From Betaproteobacteria bacterium (GTDB taxonomy: Bacteria > Pseudomonadota > Gammaproteobacteria > Burkholderiales > SG8-39): a stretch of DNA of 13,845 bases. Below the pieces are notes generated by a model. That model was given only the letters and a program-made list of their open reading frames with translations. It did not search any database and had not been told where the DNA came from. Position 1 is the stretch's first letter. Each line of letters opens with the position of its first letter. Where the stretch lies: contig JAOUGZ010000028.1 in the NCBI GenBank assembly GCA_029865405.1, positions 1 through 13,845 of the forward strand. The letters run 5' to 3'. The position numbers were made by a program, and so were the translations under genes. Positions 1 through 8,832 of this stretch are shown in pieces.

Positions 1-1277
1 TGCTGGGACCCGGCCGGCGGCTCGTCGCCGCCCAGGCGCGAAAGCAGGTCGCCAAGCGCGTGCGTCGCGAGCACTACCCCGCGCCCTACGCCATTCTCGA
101 GGCCTGGGTGAAGTACGACGGCGATCCGTTCGTCGCACCGGAGGATCCGGTGTGCTCGATCAAGGCACTGTCCAGTCACCCGACGACGCGCAACCTGATC
201 CGCATCTTCTTCCTTCAGGAACGCATGAAGGGCCTCGCCAAGGGCGTGGACTTCAAGGCGCAGCACGTGCATGTCATCGGCGCGGGCGTCATGGGCGGCG
301 ACATCGCTGCGGTGTGCGCCATGCGCGGCATCACGGTGACGCTGCAGGACACGAGCCCGGAGCGCATCGCGCCGGCAGTGAAGCGCGCCGCGGAGCTGTT
401 CAAGAAGCGCCTCAAGGACCCGCGGCGCGTGCGTGACGCGCTCGATCGCCTGATCCCGGACGTAGTCGGGGCCGGCGCAGCACGCGCCGACGTGGTCGTT
501 GAGGCGATATTCGAGAACCTGCAGGCCAAGCGCGAGCTGTTCGCGAAAGTGGAAGCCATGGCCAAGCCCGGCGCAGTCCTCGCCACCAACACCTCCAGCC
601 TCAAGCTCGCCGATGTCGCCGCGCAGTTCAACGATCCGGCTCGCCTGGTCGGCATCCACTTCTTCAATCCCGTGCCGCAGCTGCAGCTGGTCGAAGTGGT
701 CTCGGGCGCGGGCACGAGCGGGGACATGGTGCGCAAGGCGACCGCCTTCGTGCGCCAGATCGACAAGCTGCCGCTGCCGGTGAAGGATGCGCCCGGCTTC
801 CTCGTCAATCGCGTGCTCGGGCCCTACATGCAGAACGCGTTCCGCCTGCTCGACGAAGGCGTCAAGCCCGAGACCCTGGATGCGGCGATGGAGGCATTCG
901 GCATGCCGATGGGGCCGATCGAGCTCGCCGATACGGTGGGCCTCGACATCTGTGTCGCCGCCGGGAAGGAACTGGCGAAGAAAGACGCCGCGCCGCCCAA
1001 GGTGCTTCTCGACAAAGTCGCGCTCGGCCACCTCGGCAAGAAGACCGGCCAGGGCATCTACCGCTACGAGAAAGGGCGCGCGGTCAAGGGCGCGCCCGAT
1101 GCGTGGCAGCCCGAGCTGCTCGAGTCGCTGATCGAGCCCTACCTCAGCGAGGCGAAGGCCGTGCTGGCCGAGGGTATCGTCGCCGATGCCGAGCTGATCG
1201 ACGCAGGCCTGATCTTCGGCACCGGCTTCGCGCCGTTCCGCGGCGGTCCGCTGCACTACCTCGAGTCGAAGAAATAG
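1..1277 (+). CDS. 3-hydroxyacyl-CoA dehydrogenase part of a FadB/FadJ-like multifunctional beta-oxidation enzyme (5' truncated)
   Basis: This gene oxidises L-3-hydroxyacyl-CoA to 3-ketoacyl-CoA with NAD+ in the cytoplasmic beta-oxidation cycle. The reading frame is open from base 3 through the first possible start (GTG at 60) with no stop, and residues such as AQARKQVAKRV and HYPAPYAI are the usual linker after an enoyl-CoA hydratase domain. The gene therefore starts outside the window and GTG60 is not its start. Numbering from GTG60, the Rossmann motif GAGVMG is at 74-79. The active-site set Ser179, His200, Glu212 and Asn250 has exactly the spacing of human HAD Ser137, His158, Glu170 and Asn208. 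A short second 3HCDH-type domain (about 340-403) holds FGTGFAPFRGGPL. It is followed after 12 bases by a thioesterase gene, so it likely heads or sits within a lipid operon. Whether the missing N-terminus is an active hydratase cannot be seen. Confidence 0.93.
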   Translation, partial: LGPGRRLVAAQARKQVAKRVRREHYPAPYAILEAWVKYDGDPFVAPEDPVCSIKALSSHPTTRNLIRIFFLQERMKGLAKGVDFKAQHVHVIGAGVMGGDIAAVCAMRGITVTLQDTSPERIAPAVKRAAELFKKRLKDPRRVRDALDRLIPDVVGAGAARADVVVEAIFENLQAKRELFAKVEAMAKPGAVLATNTSSLKLADVAAQFNDPARLVGIHFFNPVPQLQLVEVVSGAGTSGDMVRKATAFVRQIDKLPLPVKDAPGFLVNRVLGPYMQNAFRLLDEGVKPETLDAAMEAFGMPMGPIELADTVGLDICVAAGKELAKKDAAPPKVLLDKVALGHLGKKTGQGIYRYEKGRAVKGAPDAWQPELLESLIEPYLSEAKAVLAEGIVADAELIDAGLIFGTGFAPFRGGPLHYLESKK

Positions 1278-1289
1278 GCTGGAAGGGTC

Positions 1290-1700
1290 GTGGGCCGCGC
1301 GTCGCACCAGCCGCCGGACCTGGAGTTGCCCGCGGGCAAGATTCCGGCGCTACGCGTCGTGCCGATGCCGGCCGACGCCAACCACAACGGCGACATCTTC
1401 GGTGGCTGGATCATGGCGCAGGTGGACGTCGCCGGCGGCACTGTCGCGGGGCGCGTCGCCCGCGGACGCGTCGCCACGGTTTCGGTGAACTCCTTCGTCT
1501 TCAAGCAGCCGGTGCAGATCGGCGACATCCTTTCGCTCTACGCCGACGTGGTGCGCATCGGCAATACGTCGATCACCGTCAACGTCGAGGTCTTCGCGGA
1601 GCGCGGGCGCGCCGAATCGAAGGTCGTCAAAGTGACCGAGGCGACGCTCACCTACGTGGCGATCGACGCCAAGGGCCATCCGCGCGCCGTACCGAAGTGA
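1290..1700 (+). CDS. YciA-like acyl-CoA thioesterase (hotdog fold)
   Basis: The 136-residue product is a single hotdog-fold thioesterase that hydrolyses acyl-CoA to free acid and CoA. The sequence PMPADANHNGDIFGGWIM (residues 25-42) is the family signature of YciA and acyl-CoA hydrolases. Asp46, four residues after it, is at the position of the catalytic Asp of Haemophilus YciA as I recall it. The start is a GTG at 1290, preceded by GGAAGGG (1281-1287), which is close but usable. No other start leaves the usual short N-terminus before the signature. It lies 12 bases after the hydroxyacyl-CoA dehydrogenase and its TGA overlaps the GTG of the next gene (GTGA, 1697-1700), so all three are probably co-transcribed and coupled. 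Its likely role is to release CoA when acyl-CoA intermediates pile up. The acyl-chain preference cannot be read from the sequence. Confidence 0.9.
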   Translation: MGRASHQPPDLELPAGKIPALRVVPMPADANHNGDIFGGWIMAQVDVAGGTVAGRVARGRVATVSVNSFVFKQPVQIGDILSLYADVVRIGNTSITVNVEVFAERGRAESKVVKVTEATLTYVAIDAKGHPRAVPK

Positions 1701-2545
1701 GCGTCACGGCCGTCGAATTCGCCGCGCGCGACGGCTACCGGCTCGCCGGCACGCTGTACCGGCCGCGCACGCCGAATCGCCGCGCCGTGCTGTTCCAGGC
1801 GGCCTCGGGAGTGAAGCAGGAGTACTACGCCAGGTTCGCCGAATATCTGGCGGGACGCGGCTTCGCCGCCCTCACGTTCGACTACCGCGGCATCGGGCGC
1901 TCGCGTCCGGCGACGCTGCGCGGCTTCAAGGCGCGCATGCGCGACTGGGCGGAAAAGGACATCGGCGGCGCGCTCGATCATCTCGCGCGCGCTTCGCACG
2001 GCGCGCGCTTGATCGGCGTCGGCCACAGCTTCGGCGCTCAGGTATTCGGCGTCGTGCCCGGAAACGAGCGCTACGTAGCGGCGATGACGGTGGGCGCGCA
2101 GAGCGGCTACTGGAAACACTGGCGCGGCAAGGGCCGCGCCGGCATGTGGTTCCTGACGCATGCGTTGCTGCCGGGGATGTCGCGCCTGTACGGCTACGTT
2201 CCAGCGCGGCTGTTCGGCCAGGGCGAAGACCTGCCCGCCGGGGTGGCGGCGGAGTGGGCGAGCTGGTGCCGGCATCCGGGCTACATCGTCGGCGCGCTCG
2301 GGGCGCAGGAGGCATATACGCGTTTTTCCGCTCCGATTCGCGCCTACTCGATCACGGACGACAGCTATGCGCCGCTGCCGGCGGTCAACGCTTTTCTCGA
2401 GTTCTACCCGAATTCGGTGCGCAAGCTCGAGCGCGTGGATCCCGCACAGGCGGGCGGCGGGCCGATCGGGCATTTCGGGTTCTTCCGCGAGCGGTTCAAG
2501 GACACGCTGTGGAAGGACGCGGCAGGATGGATGGAGGGGCGCTGA
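1697..2545 (+). CDS. alpha/beta-fold hydrolase (COG4757-like)
   Basis: This 282-residue protein is a predicted cytoplasmic alpha/beta hydrolase of unknown substrate. The strand-turn motif DYRGIGRS is at 62-69 and the nucleophile elbow GHSFG at 109-113 (Ser111). A candidate acid is at Asp221/222 in SITDDSYAP, and the catalytic His is His259 in GPIGHFGFFRERF near the C-terminus. The GHFGFFR ending is what I associate with COG4757. No signal peptide is seen. The chosen start is GTG 1697, which overlaps the thioesterase stop in a GTGA tetrad; the frame is open further upstream, but that part lies inside the thioesterase and dehydrogenase genes. Its placement implies an esterase or lipase-like role in the same lipid pathway, which is inference. 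It ends 4 bases before the convergent MarC-family gene. Confidence 0.88.
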   Translation: MSVTAVEFAARDGYRLAGTLYRPRTPNRRAVLFQAASGVKQEYYARFAEYLAGRGFAALTFDYRGIGRSRPATLRGFKARMRDWAEKDIGGALDHLARASHGARLIGVGHSFGAQVFGVVPGNERYVAAMTVGAQSGYWKHWRGKGRAGMWFLTHALLPGMSRLYGYVPARLFGQGEDLPAGVAAEWASWCRHPGYIVGALGAQEAYTRFSAPIRAYSITDDSYAPLPAVNAFLEFYPNSVRKLERVDPAQAGGGPIGHFGFFRERFKDTLWKDAAGWMEGR

Positions 2546-2549
2546 GACG

Positions 2550-3188
2550 CTACGCCAGCCCCGGAAACAGCGCCTTCAACCCCACCGCCATGGTCTGCAC
2601 CGCCATGGCGGCGAGCAGCAATCCGAGAATCCGCGTCGCCACGTTCATCCCCGTGGTACCCATGCGCGCCGCCACCTTGTGCGCCGCGCGCAATGCGAGC
2701 CACACCACGCCGCAGACGACGGCGATGCACGCGATGATCACCACCTGGTGCACCGCGCCGCCGCCTTCGGCGGCGATGATCGCGGTGCTGATCGCGCCCG
2801 GCCCGGCGAGCAAGGGAATGGCGAGCGGCACCACGCCCTGCAACTCGCCCTCCTCCAGCTCCTCGGCCTCGGCCTTCGACTGGCGCACGCCGCCCGCCTG
2901 CGCATTGAGCATCGCCAGCGCCATCAGCAGGAGCACCAGCCCGCCGCCGACGCGAAACGCCGGCAGGCTCGCGCCGATCAGGTCAAGCAGCGCCTCGCCG
3001 ACGAGCGCCGCCACCGCGAGCACCAGGAACACCGTGAGCACGACGGTGCGCGCAAGGCGCTTGCGCGCATCCTCGCCGTGGGTCGCGGCGAAGGTAAGAA
3101 AGAACGGTATGGCGAGAAACGGGTCGACGACCGCGGTGAGCGTGACGACGAACCGGAGGTAGTCGCCCAGGGGCGCGAGCCCCGTCAT
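2550..3188 (-). CDS. MarC-family integral membrane protein
   Basis: This is a 212-residue inner-membrane protein with six hydrophobic segments (about 9-31, 45-68, 74-95, 117-139, 146-168 and 183-207). The two half-repeats carry the MarC signatures VVDPFLAIPFF (20-30) and LAIPLLAGPGAIST (122-135), separated by an acidic cytoplasmic-type linker rich in Glu (107-115). MarC proteins were named after the E. coli multiple-antibiotic-resistance locus, but that role was not upheld and no substrate is established, so none is given here. The gene is last in the minus-strand operon. Its ATG is 4 bases past the stop of the GST-like gene, and a GAAG-rich stretch inside that gene's end could serve as its ribosome binding site. 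No terminator is visible after it, because a convergent gene ends 4 bases away. Confidence 0.9.
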   Translation of the reverse strand: MTGLAPLGDYLRFVVTLTAVVDPFLAIPFFLTFAATHGEDARKRLARTVVLTVFLVLAVAALVGEALLDLIGASLPAFRVGGGLVLLLMALAMLNAQAGGVRQSKAEAEELEEGELQGVVPLAIPLLAGPGAISTAIIAAEGGGAVHQVVIIACIAVVCGVVWLALRAAHKVAARMGTTGMNVATRILGLLLAAMAVQTMAVGLKALFPGLA

Positions 3189-3192
3189 GCCA

Positions 3193-3837
3193 TTACTTCT
3201 TCGCGGCTGCGCTCGCCGCCTTGCGATCCTCGTTGACCCTGGCGAAGGCCGGCCGCTCGCCCAGCATCTTGAGGTAGGGTTTCACCTGCGGCATGTCCTC
3301 GAGATAGTCGCTGCCGAACGCTGTCTTTGTCACCAGGCTGACGAGCGGCAGGTGGACGAACGCCGCGCAGTCGGCGATCGTCAGATCCGCCCCCGCTATG
3401 AAAGGCTCGAACTTCGCCACGGCCTTCAATGCGCGCACGCCCTTGGTGATGTCCTTGTGCACCTGCTGCTTCGTTTCGTCGGAGAAGGTGCCGCCGAAGA
3501 ACAGGCCGCCATACAGACGCCGCACCACCAGCTCCATGTGCAGCTCGAGAAAGATGACGATCTCACGCACGCGCGCGCGGGCGAGCGGGTCTTTCGGCAG
3601 GAGCGGCTTCTGCGGGTAGGCGTCTTCCAGATACTCGAGGATCACGCTCGATTCGCAGATGCGCGCGCCATCCACCTCGAGGTACGGCACCTTGCCCATT
3701 GGGCTCTTTGCCACGTACTCGTCCTTCTGCGACGGCTTGACGTTCTCGTCCTCCTCGAACGCGACGCCCTTCTCCAGCAGCGCGATGCGCACCTTGTTGT
3801 GGTAGTTGCTGACGCGGAACCCGCACAATCGGATCAT
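3193..3837 (-). CDS. glutathione S-transferase family protein
   Basis: The 214-residue product has the two-domain cytosolic GST layout. The thioredoxin-like N-terminal domain (1-75) contains the cis-proline motif GKVPYLEV (Pro51) and the glutathione-contacting pair Glu62-Ser63 in CESSVILEYLE. The all-helical C-terminal domain (about 85-205) contains the N-capping box GADLTIAD (149-156). The catalytic residue is uncertain: Ser10 in FRVSNYHNK is the best candidate, and no Cys sits at that place. The start ATG overlaps the SDR stop as ATGA (3834-3837) and is preceded by AGGGGGAG 5 bases upstream. It is embedded in an acyl-CoA catabolic operon, so it may detoxify or isomerise an electrophilic intermediate such as an enoyl compound or aldehyde. 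That role is inferred from position only. A lysine-rich tail (AASAAAKK) ends the protein. Confidence 0.9.
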   Translation of the reverse strand: MIRLCGFRVSNYHNKVRIALLEKGVAFEEDENVKPSQKDEYVAKSPMGKVPYLEVDGARICESSVILEYLEDAYPQKPLLPKDPLARARVREIVIFLELHMELVVRRLYGGLFFGGTFSDETKQQVHKDITKGVRALKAVAKFEPFIAGADLTIADCAAFVHLPLVSLVTKTAFGSDYLEDMPQVKPYLKMLGERPAFARVNEDRKAASAAAKK

Positions 3838-4604
3838 CGTTGCTCCCCCTGATGCCTGGCATAGATTTTCTGCATGCCGCCGATCCAGCGGTCGTAGTCG
3901 GCGGTCTTGTTGCGCATGTAGTCGAGCACCGTCGGGTGCGGCAGGACGAGGAAGCGCTCCTCGGCCATCACCTTCACGATATCGGCCGCCACCGCCTCGG
4001 CGCTGAGCGCGCCGTCGATGCCCGCCGAGCCGCCGTCGCCCTTGTACATGCCGGTCATCACCGCCTGCGGGCACAGGCACGAGACGCGCAAGCCCCGCCG
4101 CCCGTAGGCGATCGCCAGCCACTCGGCGAAGGCCACCGCGCCGTGCTTGGTGACGCCGTAGGTCGCCGACTCGACGATGTTGAGCAGCCCCGCGGCCGAG
4201 GCGGTGATCAGGAAATAGCCGCCGCCGCGCGCCACCATCTTATCCACCACGGCGCGCGCCGCCCACACGTGCGCCATGACGTGGATGCGCCAGTTGCGCT
4301 CCCACTCCGCGTCACCCGCCTCGAGCCCGCCGCGGCGGATGATGCCCGCGTTGGAAAAATAGACGTCGATGCGGCCGTGGTGCTCCTCGGCCTCGCGCAC
4401 CAAGCGCTGGATGTCGGCCTCGCGGCTCACGTCGCAGGCCACCGCGAGGCCCTTGGTTTCCGCGGCGACCGGCTTGAGCGCGGCCATGTTCAGGTCGGCG
4501 AGCACCAGGCCCGCCGCGCCTTCCTTCGCGAAGCGCAGCGCCGCCGCGCGGCCGATGCCGCTCGCCGCGCCGGTAATGACGGCGACCTTGCCCTTGAGCT
4601 CCAT
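3834..4604 (-). CDS. short-chain dehydrogenase/reductase (SDR), candidate hydroxyacyl/ketoacyl-CoA oxidoreductase
   Basis: This 256-residue classical SDR oxidises or reduces a hydroxyl/keto group with a nicotinamide cofactor. The glycine-rich motif TGAASGIG is at 11-18. Asp37 at the end of the second strand (VLADLN) favours NAD(H). CDVS is at 57-60, and SNAG (84-87) replaces the usual NNAG. The catalytic Ser136 (TASAAG) and YGVTK (Tyr149, Lys153) are present. The Asn of the usual SDR tetrad aligns with His108 (IHVMAH). The ATG is one base downstream of the acyl-CoA dehydrogenase stop, so translation is probably coupled, and its own stop overlaps the GST start. By operon logic it could interconvert 4-keto- and 4-hydroxyacyl-CoA, like LvaD of the levulinate pathway, or act on a 3-hydroxyacyl-CoA. 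The substrate is not shown by the sequence. Confidence 0.92.
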   Translation of the reverse strand: MELKGKVAVITGAASGIGRAAALRFAKEGAAGLVLADLNMAALKPVAAETKGLAVACDVSREADIQRLVREAEEHHGRIDVYFSNAGIIRRGGLEAGDAEWERNWRIHVMAHVWAARAVVDKMVARGGGYFLITASAAGLLNIVESATYGVTKHGAVAFAEWLAIAYGRRGLRVSCLCPQAVMTGMYKGDGGSAGIDGALSAEAVAADIVKVMAEERFLVLPHPTVLDYMRNKTADYDRWIGGMQKIYARHQGEQR

Positions 4605-4605
4605 G

Positions 4606-5850
<1,245 letters not shown>

Positions 5851-5854
5851 GACG

Positions 5855-5861
5855 TTCTCCT
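5855..5861 (-). promoter_or_regulatory. ribosome binding site overlapping the kinase stop codon
   Basis: On the minus strand AGGAGAA lies 4 to 6 bases before the acyl-CoA dehydrogenase ATG and shares bases with the TAG stop of the phosphotransferase gene (5860-5862). This is the strongest Shine-Dalgarno match in the operon. It implies that ribosomes finishing the kinase can restart on the dehydrogenase, consistent with the two acting as a pair. Confidence 0.7.
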
Positions 5862-6930
5862 AGGCAGCCCTCTTGAGTATCTTCTCGACCTGCGCCCAGC
5901 CCAGCTCCGCCAGCGGCCGCGTGCGCGAGCCGGCCTCGCGCGCGTACTCGCTCGCCGCCGTGCCGTCCACCACGCGCTTGGCGATGCCTTGGGTGATGGC
6001 GGCGATGCGGAACAGGTTGTAGGCCATGTAATAGTCCCAGGTCGAGGGGTCGATGCCCTCGCGCCCGGTGCGCTGGCAGTAGCGCTCGATGTACTGACGC
6101 TCGGTCGGAATGCCGAGCGCCTCGAGATCCAGGCCAGCGATGCCGCGGAACTTCCCCGGCGCGATATGCCAGCTCATGCAGTGGTAGGCGAAATCGGCGA
6201 GCGGGTGCCCGAGCGTTGAGAGCTCCCAATCGAGTACCGCGAGGATTCTCGGCTCGGCGGGGTGGAAGATGGCGTTGTCCAGGCGGTAGTCGCCGTGCAC
6301 CACGGAGGTTTCGTCGCCCGCGGGGATGCTGCGCGGCAGCCATTCGATGAGACGGTCCATCTGCTCGATGCGCTCGAGCTCGGAAGCCCGGTACTGCTTG
6401 CTCCAGCGCGAGACCTGGCGCGCGACGTAATCGCCCGGCTTGCCGAAGTCCTCCAACCCCACCGCCCTGTAGTCGATGCCGTGCAGCTGCGCGATGACGC
6501 GGTTGAGCTCGTCCCAGATAGCGCCGCGCGCTTCGCGCGACATGCCCGGCAGCGCCTGGTCCCAAAGCACCCGACCCTCGACGAAGTCCATGACGTAGAA
6601 CGCAGTGCCGATCACCGCGTCGTCCTCGCACAGCAGGTAGGGCCGTGCCACCGGGAAGCCGACGCCGTGCAGCGCCTTGATGACCTTGTATTCGCGCTCC
6701 ACCGCGTGCGCGGACGGCAAGAGTTTCCCGGGAGGCTTGCGGCGCAGCGCGTAGCGCTTCGTGCCGGCCGTGATGCGGTAGGTCGGATTGGACTGGCCGC
6801 CCTTGCACTGCTCGATCATGAGCTCGCCGCGCCAGTCATCGATCTTGCCGCGCAGGAACTGCGCCAGCCGGCCGGCGTCGAAGCGGTGGCGTTCCTCGAC
6901 CGGCTTGACGCCGATGAACTGCTCGAACAT
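5860..6930 (-). CDS. APH-type phosphotransferase (LvaA / ACAD10-11 kinase-domain-like)
   Basis: This 356-residue protein has the aminoglycoside-phosphotransferase/choline-kinase fold. The nucleotide-loop motif GGQSNPTY is at 44-51 and LRRKPPG (62-68) supplies the ATP-binding lysine Lys65. The acidic helix VEREYKVI holds Glu78/Glu80. The catalytic loop HGDYRLDN is at 212-219 (Asp214, Asn219) and the metal-binding DWE at 234-236, so all residues needed for kinase activity appear intact. This subfamily is genetically paired or fused with acyl-CoA dehydrogenases: LvaA phosphorylates 4-hydroxyacyl-CoA in Pseudomonas levulinate catabolism, and the equivalent domain is fused to ACAD10/11 in animals. 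That pairing, not drug resistance, is the likely role here. It is the first gene of the lipid operon and starts 50 bases after the response regulator stop. The ribosome binding site is weak and no promoter was recognised in the gap. Confidence 0.9.
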   Translation of the reverse strand: MFEQFIGVKPVEERHRFDAGRLAQFLRGKIDDWRGELMIEQCKGGQSNPTYRITAGTKRYALRRKPPGKLLPSAHAVEREYKVIKALHGVGFPVARPYLLCEDDAVIGTAFYVMDFVEGRVLWDQALPGMSREARGAIWDELNRVIAQLHGIDYRAVGLEDFGKPGDYVARQVSRWSKQYRASELERIEQMDRLIEWLPRSIPAGDETSVVHGDYRLDNAIFHPAEPRILAVLDWELSTLGHPLADFAYHCMSWHIAPGKFRGIAGLDLEALGIPTERQYIERYCQRTGREGIDPSTWDYYMAYNLFRIAAITQGIAKRVVDGTAASEYAREAGSRTRPLAELGWAQVEKILKRAA

Positions 6931-6980
6931 GCCGCGGAGCTTACCTTAGAAGCCCCGCGCCTTGAACCGCCGTGGCCGCG

Positions 6981-7424
6981 CTAGCAGCCGTTGCCGTGCT
7001 GGGCTGTGCCGTTCTCGGGTTGCAGCCGGTCGGCGGGCCGCGGTCCCAGCAGGCTGCGAAGCATCGTCGTGACCAGTTCGCGGTCCACGGGCTTCGCGAG
7101 GAACGCCGTCGCGCCGAGCAGTCGGCAGCGTTCGCGCGACTCGTGGGTCGACATCACCGACACCACCAGGATCGGCGTGGCACGGTTGGCGCCTTGCTCG
7201 CGCATCAGCCGGAGCACCTCGTAGCCGCCGATGCCGGGCATCAGCAGGTCGAGCAGGATGACGTCGTAGGCGGTGTGCTCGGCAAGGCGCAGCGCTTCCT
7301 CGCAAGTGCCGGCGAGCGTGACGCGCGCGCCGAGCTCCTGCGTGACGATGCGGCCGATGAGCAGCCGTGTCGGCTCGTGATCGTCGACGATCAGGACGTT
7401 GCGGCGCTTGGCGCCTGAGGCCAT
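6981..7424 (-). CDS. single-domain response regulator (CheY-like REC)
   Basis: The 147-residue protein is one receiver domain followed by a short, probably disordered tail (about 127-147). All receiver landmarks are present: the acidic pair Asp14-Asp15, phospho-acceptor Asp59 in VILLDLLMPG, a Ser at the conserved Thr/Ser position (Ser89) and Lys111 in FLAKPVD. There is no DNA-binding or enzymatic output domain, so it must work by protein contact or as a phosphate shuttle. It starts 13 bases after the FecR-gene stop, so it is almost certainly co-transcribed with it. The divergent hybrid kinase with a C-terminal Hpt domain is the obvious phosphodonor. It could read through into the downstream lipid operon (50-base gap), but functional coupling to that operon is not evident. 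Confidence 0.92.
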   Translation of the reverse strand: MASGAKRRNVLIVDDHEPTRLLIGRIVTQELGARVTLAGTCEEALRLAEHTAYDVILLDLLMPGIGGYEVLRLMREQGANRATPILVVSVMSTHESRERCRLLGATAFLAKPVDRELVTTMLRSLLGPRPADRLQPENGTAQHGNGC

Positions 7425-7437
7425 GGCTAACCCGACA

Positions 7438-8832
7438 TCAGGGCAGAGGTCGACTGAGTAATGCCGCTCCGGACAGCGCTTGATTGGCGGTGCCGCTGAG
7501 GCCGAAGGTAGTGATCAGGTCTCCGGCCTGCGTGCCGACGAAAATGCCGTGCGCGCTGCCGCCAGTCGTACCGCCGCCGCACGTAGTACAGGTGCCGGTC
7601 AAGCGGACGCCCCCCACCCCCGTGAAGTCGGCAATCGAACGCGGCGCGGTGGTATTCAGTTGCGAGCTCCAGGTAGTACCGGCTGCCGACGCGTTCAGGT
7701 CGTAGCTGGTGACCATCTGCCTGCTGAAATCGACGCCCACGCTGAGCGAGTTGATAGTTCCCGCCTGGCCCAACTGGTTGGTTGGCGCGGGCCCGACACC
7801 AGCGTAGGTATATGTGGCGCTGACCAAGCTCGCCGGCAGCGCGGCGAGGTCGGTCATGTTCGAAGTCCCAATGACGTGCGTCGAGCCGACAGTTGCTTTG
7901 CCGCCCACGACCGCCACGCCACCTTGCCAGGTCGTCCAGTTGACGCTGTCGAAGCTTCCCGAACTGGATACCGCGCCATTGACTGCGACGTCCACGCCGT
8001 TCCCGGACCCGCCGAAGCCGCCCTTGCCAACTGCAGTTACATAACCCACCAGCGGCCCTTGGCCAGAACCAGGTGCCACTCTCGGCCCGCGCGTTTGAAC
8101 GAGTCGGACGCCGGTGGCTGAGACCGCTGATTGTTTCACTTCAGCGATCTCGGCTGCGTCAGGCGCGGAATTCGCGGCCGGGCGCGCATTACGCGGCGCG
8201 ATCGACCGGTTGAAGAAGCCGGGCACCGTCGGCAGGATGACCGGCACGTCGCTGGCGCTCGCCACGAACCCGACCTGGTTCGGCTCGATCTCGACTTCGC
8301 CGGCGCCGGTGCGAATGAACGTTTTGCCCGAATTGACCTTGTTGTAGGCGCCGGGCTTCGCGCCCTCTTCGCTCACCGGCCCGGTCGCCGGGAAGTAATA
8401 GGTTTCGTGATCCGTGCCGCGCACACCCATGTGGGCGATCGGCGTCTCGATGAGATAGTTCTTCTTGTGCGTCCGGCCGATGGCGCCGGTCACGGCGCGG
8501 AAGCCGCCCTGCTCGAGGCGGTAGCGGACTTTCTCGGTGCCGTCTTCGATGCCGGCATAGCGGAACTCGGCCACGGTCACGCGCGACTCGGGCACCACGA
8601 CGACGATCGCGCCGTCGCCCATCTTGAGCTGCGCCATGGCGCCAGAAGCCGTCGACAGCGTGTCGCCCACGTTTACGACCACGCCTTTGCGTGCCGCGCG
8701 CTCGCTACCGCCCGGCTGCACGATTTGCACATCGCCCGCAACGAACTGGATCACCCCGGCGGTCTGGCTGATTGCCTGACCGGCGACCGTCGCGCCAACT
8801 ACCAAACCCAGAAAGGCGAGTGCTGTTCTCAT
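7438..8832 (-). CDS. FecR-domain protein with C-terminal TbpB-like small beta-barrel
   Basis: This 464-residue exported protein begins with a Sec-type signal (hydrophobic 4-18, likely cut after Ala20). No lipobox Cys is present, so it is not a lipoprotein. Residues about 50-145 form a FecR domain: GDTLSTASGAMAQLKMGDG, a V/A-rich strand, RLEQGGFRAVTGAIG and ETPIAHMGVRGT. A Pro/Ala/Gly-rich linker follows (about 205-300). The C-terminal part (about 335-464) has alternating beta strands and GIFVGTQAGDLITTFGL followed by LSGAALLSR, which I recognise as the small barrel seen in TbpB-like proteins and Slam (type XI) cargo. CTTC (415-418) could form a disulfide. The region encoding the C-terminus looks by eye less GC-rich than its neighbours. 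The gene follows the Slam-like outer-membrane gene and precedes the response regulator. The FecR call is secure; the TbpB-like call is moderate. Confidence 0.88.
   Translation of the reverse strand: MRTALAFLGLVVGATVAGQAISQTAGVIQFVAGDVQIVQPGGSERAARKGVVVNVGDTLSTASGAMAQLKMGDGAIVVVVPESRVTVAEFRYAGIEDGTEKVRYRLEQGGFRAVTGAIGRTHKKNYLIETPIAHMGVRGTDHETYYFPATGPVSEEGAKPGAYNKVNSGKTFIRTGAGEVEIEPNQVGFVASASDVPVILPTVPGFFNRSIAPRNARPAANSAPDAAEIAEVKQSAVSATGVRLVQTRGPRVAPGSGQGPLVGYVTAVGKGGFGGSGNGVDVAVNGAVSSSGSFDSVNWTTWQGGVAVVGGKATVGSTHVIGTSNMTDLAALPASLVSATYTYAGVGPAPTNQLGQAGTINSLSVGVDFSRQMVTSYDLNASAAGTTWSSQLNTTAPRSIADFTGVGGVRLTGTCTTCGGGTTGGSAHGIFVGTQAGDLITTFGLSGTANQALSGAALLSRPLP

Noticed and set aside
1103..1696. 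A long N-terminal extension of the alpha/beta hydrolase frame back to 1103
   Set aside because: It overlaps the dehydrogenase and thioesterase genes, is Arg/Ala-rich like an off-frame translation, and the hydrolase fold begins right after GTG 1697.
3187..3852. A long plus-strand open frame opposite the GST gene (also 3840-4763 and 4369-6219 opposite the SDR, dehydrogenase and kinase genes)
   Set aside because: These are antisense shadows of high-GC genes, rich in His/Arg/Ala/Asp with no domain; the minus-strand genes show clear active sites.
5860..6930. Aminoglycoside resistance gene reading of the APH-type kinase
   Set aside because: It is coupled to an ACAD11-like dehydrogenase and has the LRRKPPG and HGDYRLDN style of the acyl-CoA-linked subfamily; nothing points to drug resistance.
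6931..6980. A terminator or promoter between the response regulator and the kinase of the lipid operon
   Set aside because: The 50 bases are GC-rich without a stable hairpin and T-run, and no -35/-10 pair was recognised.
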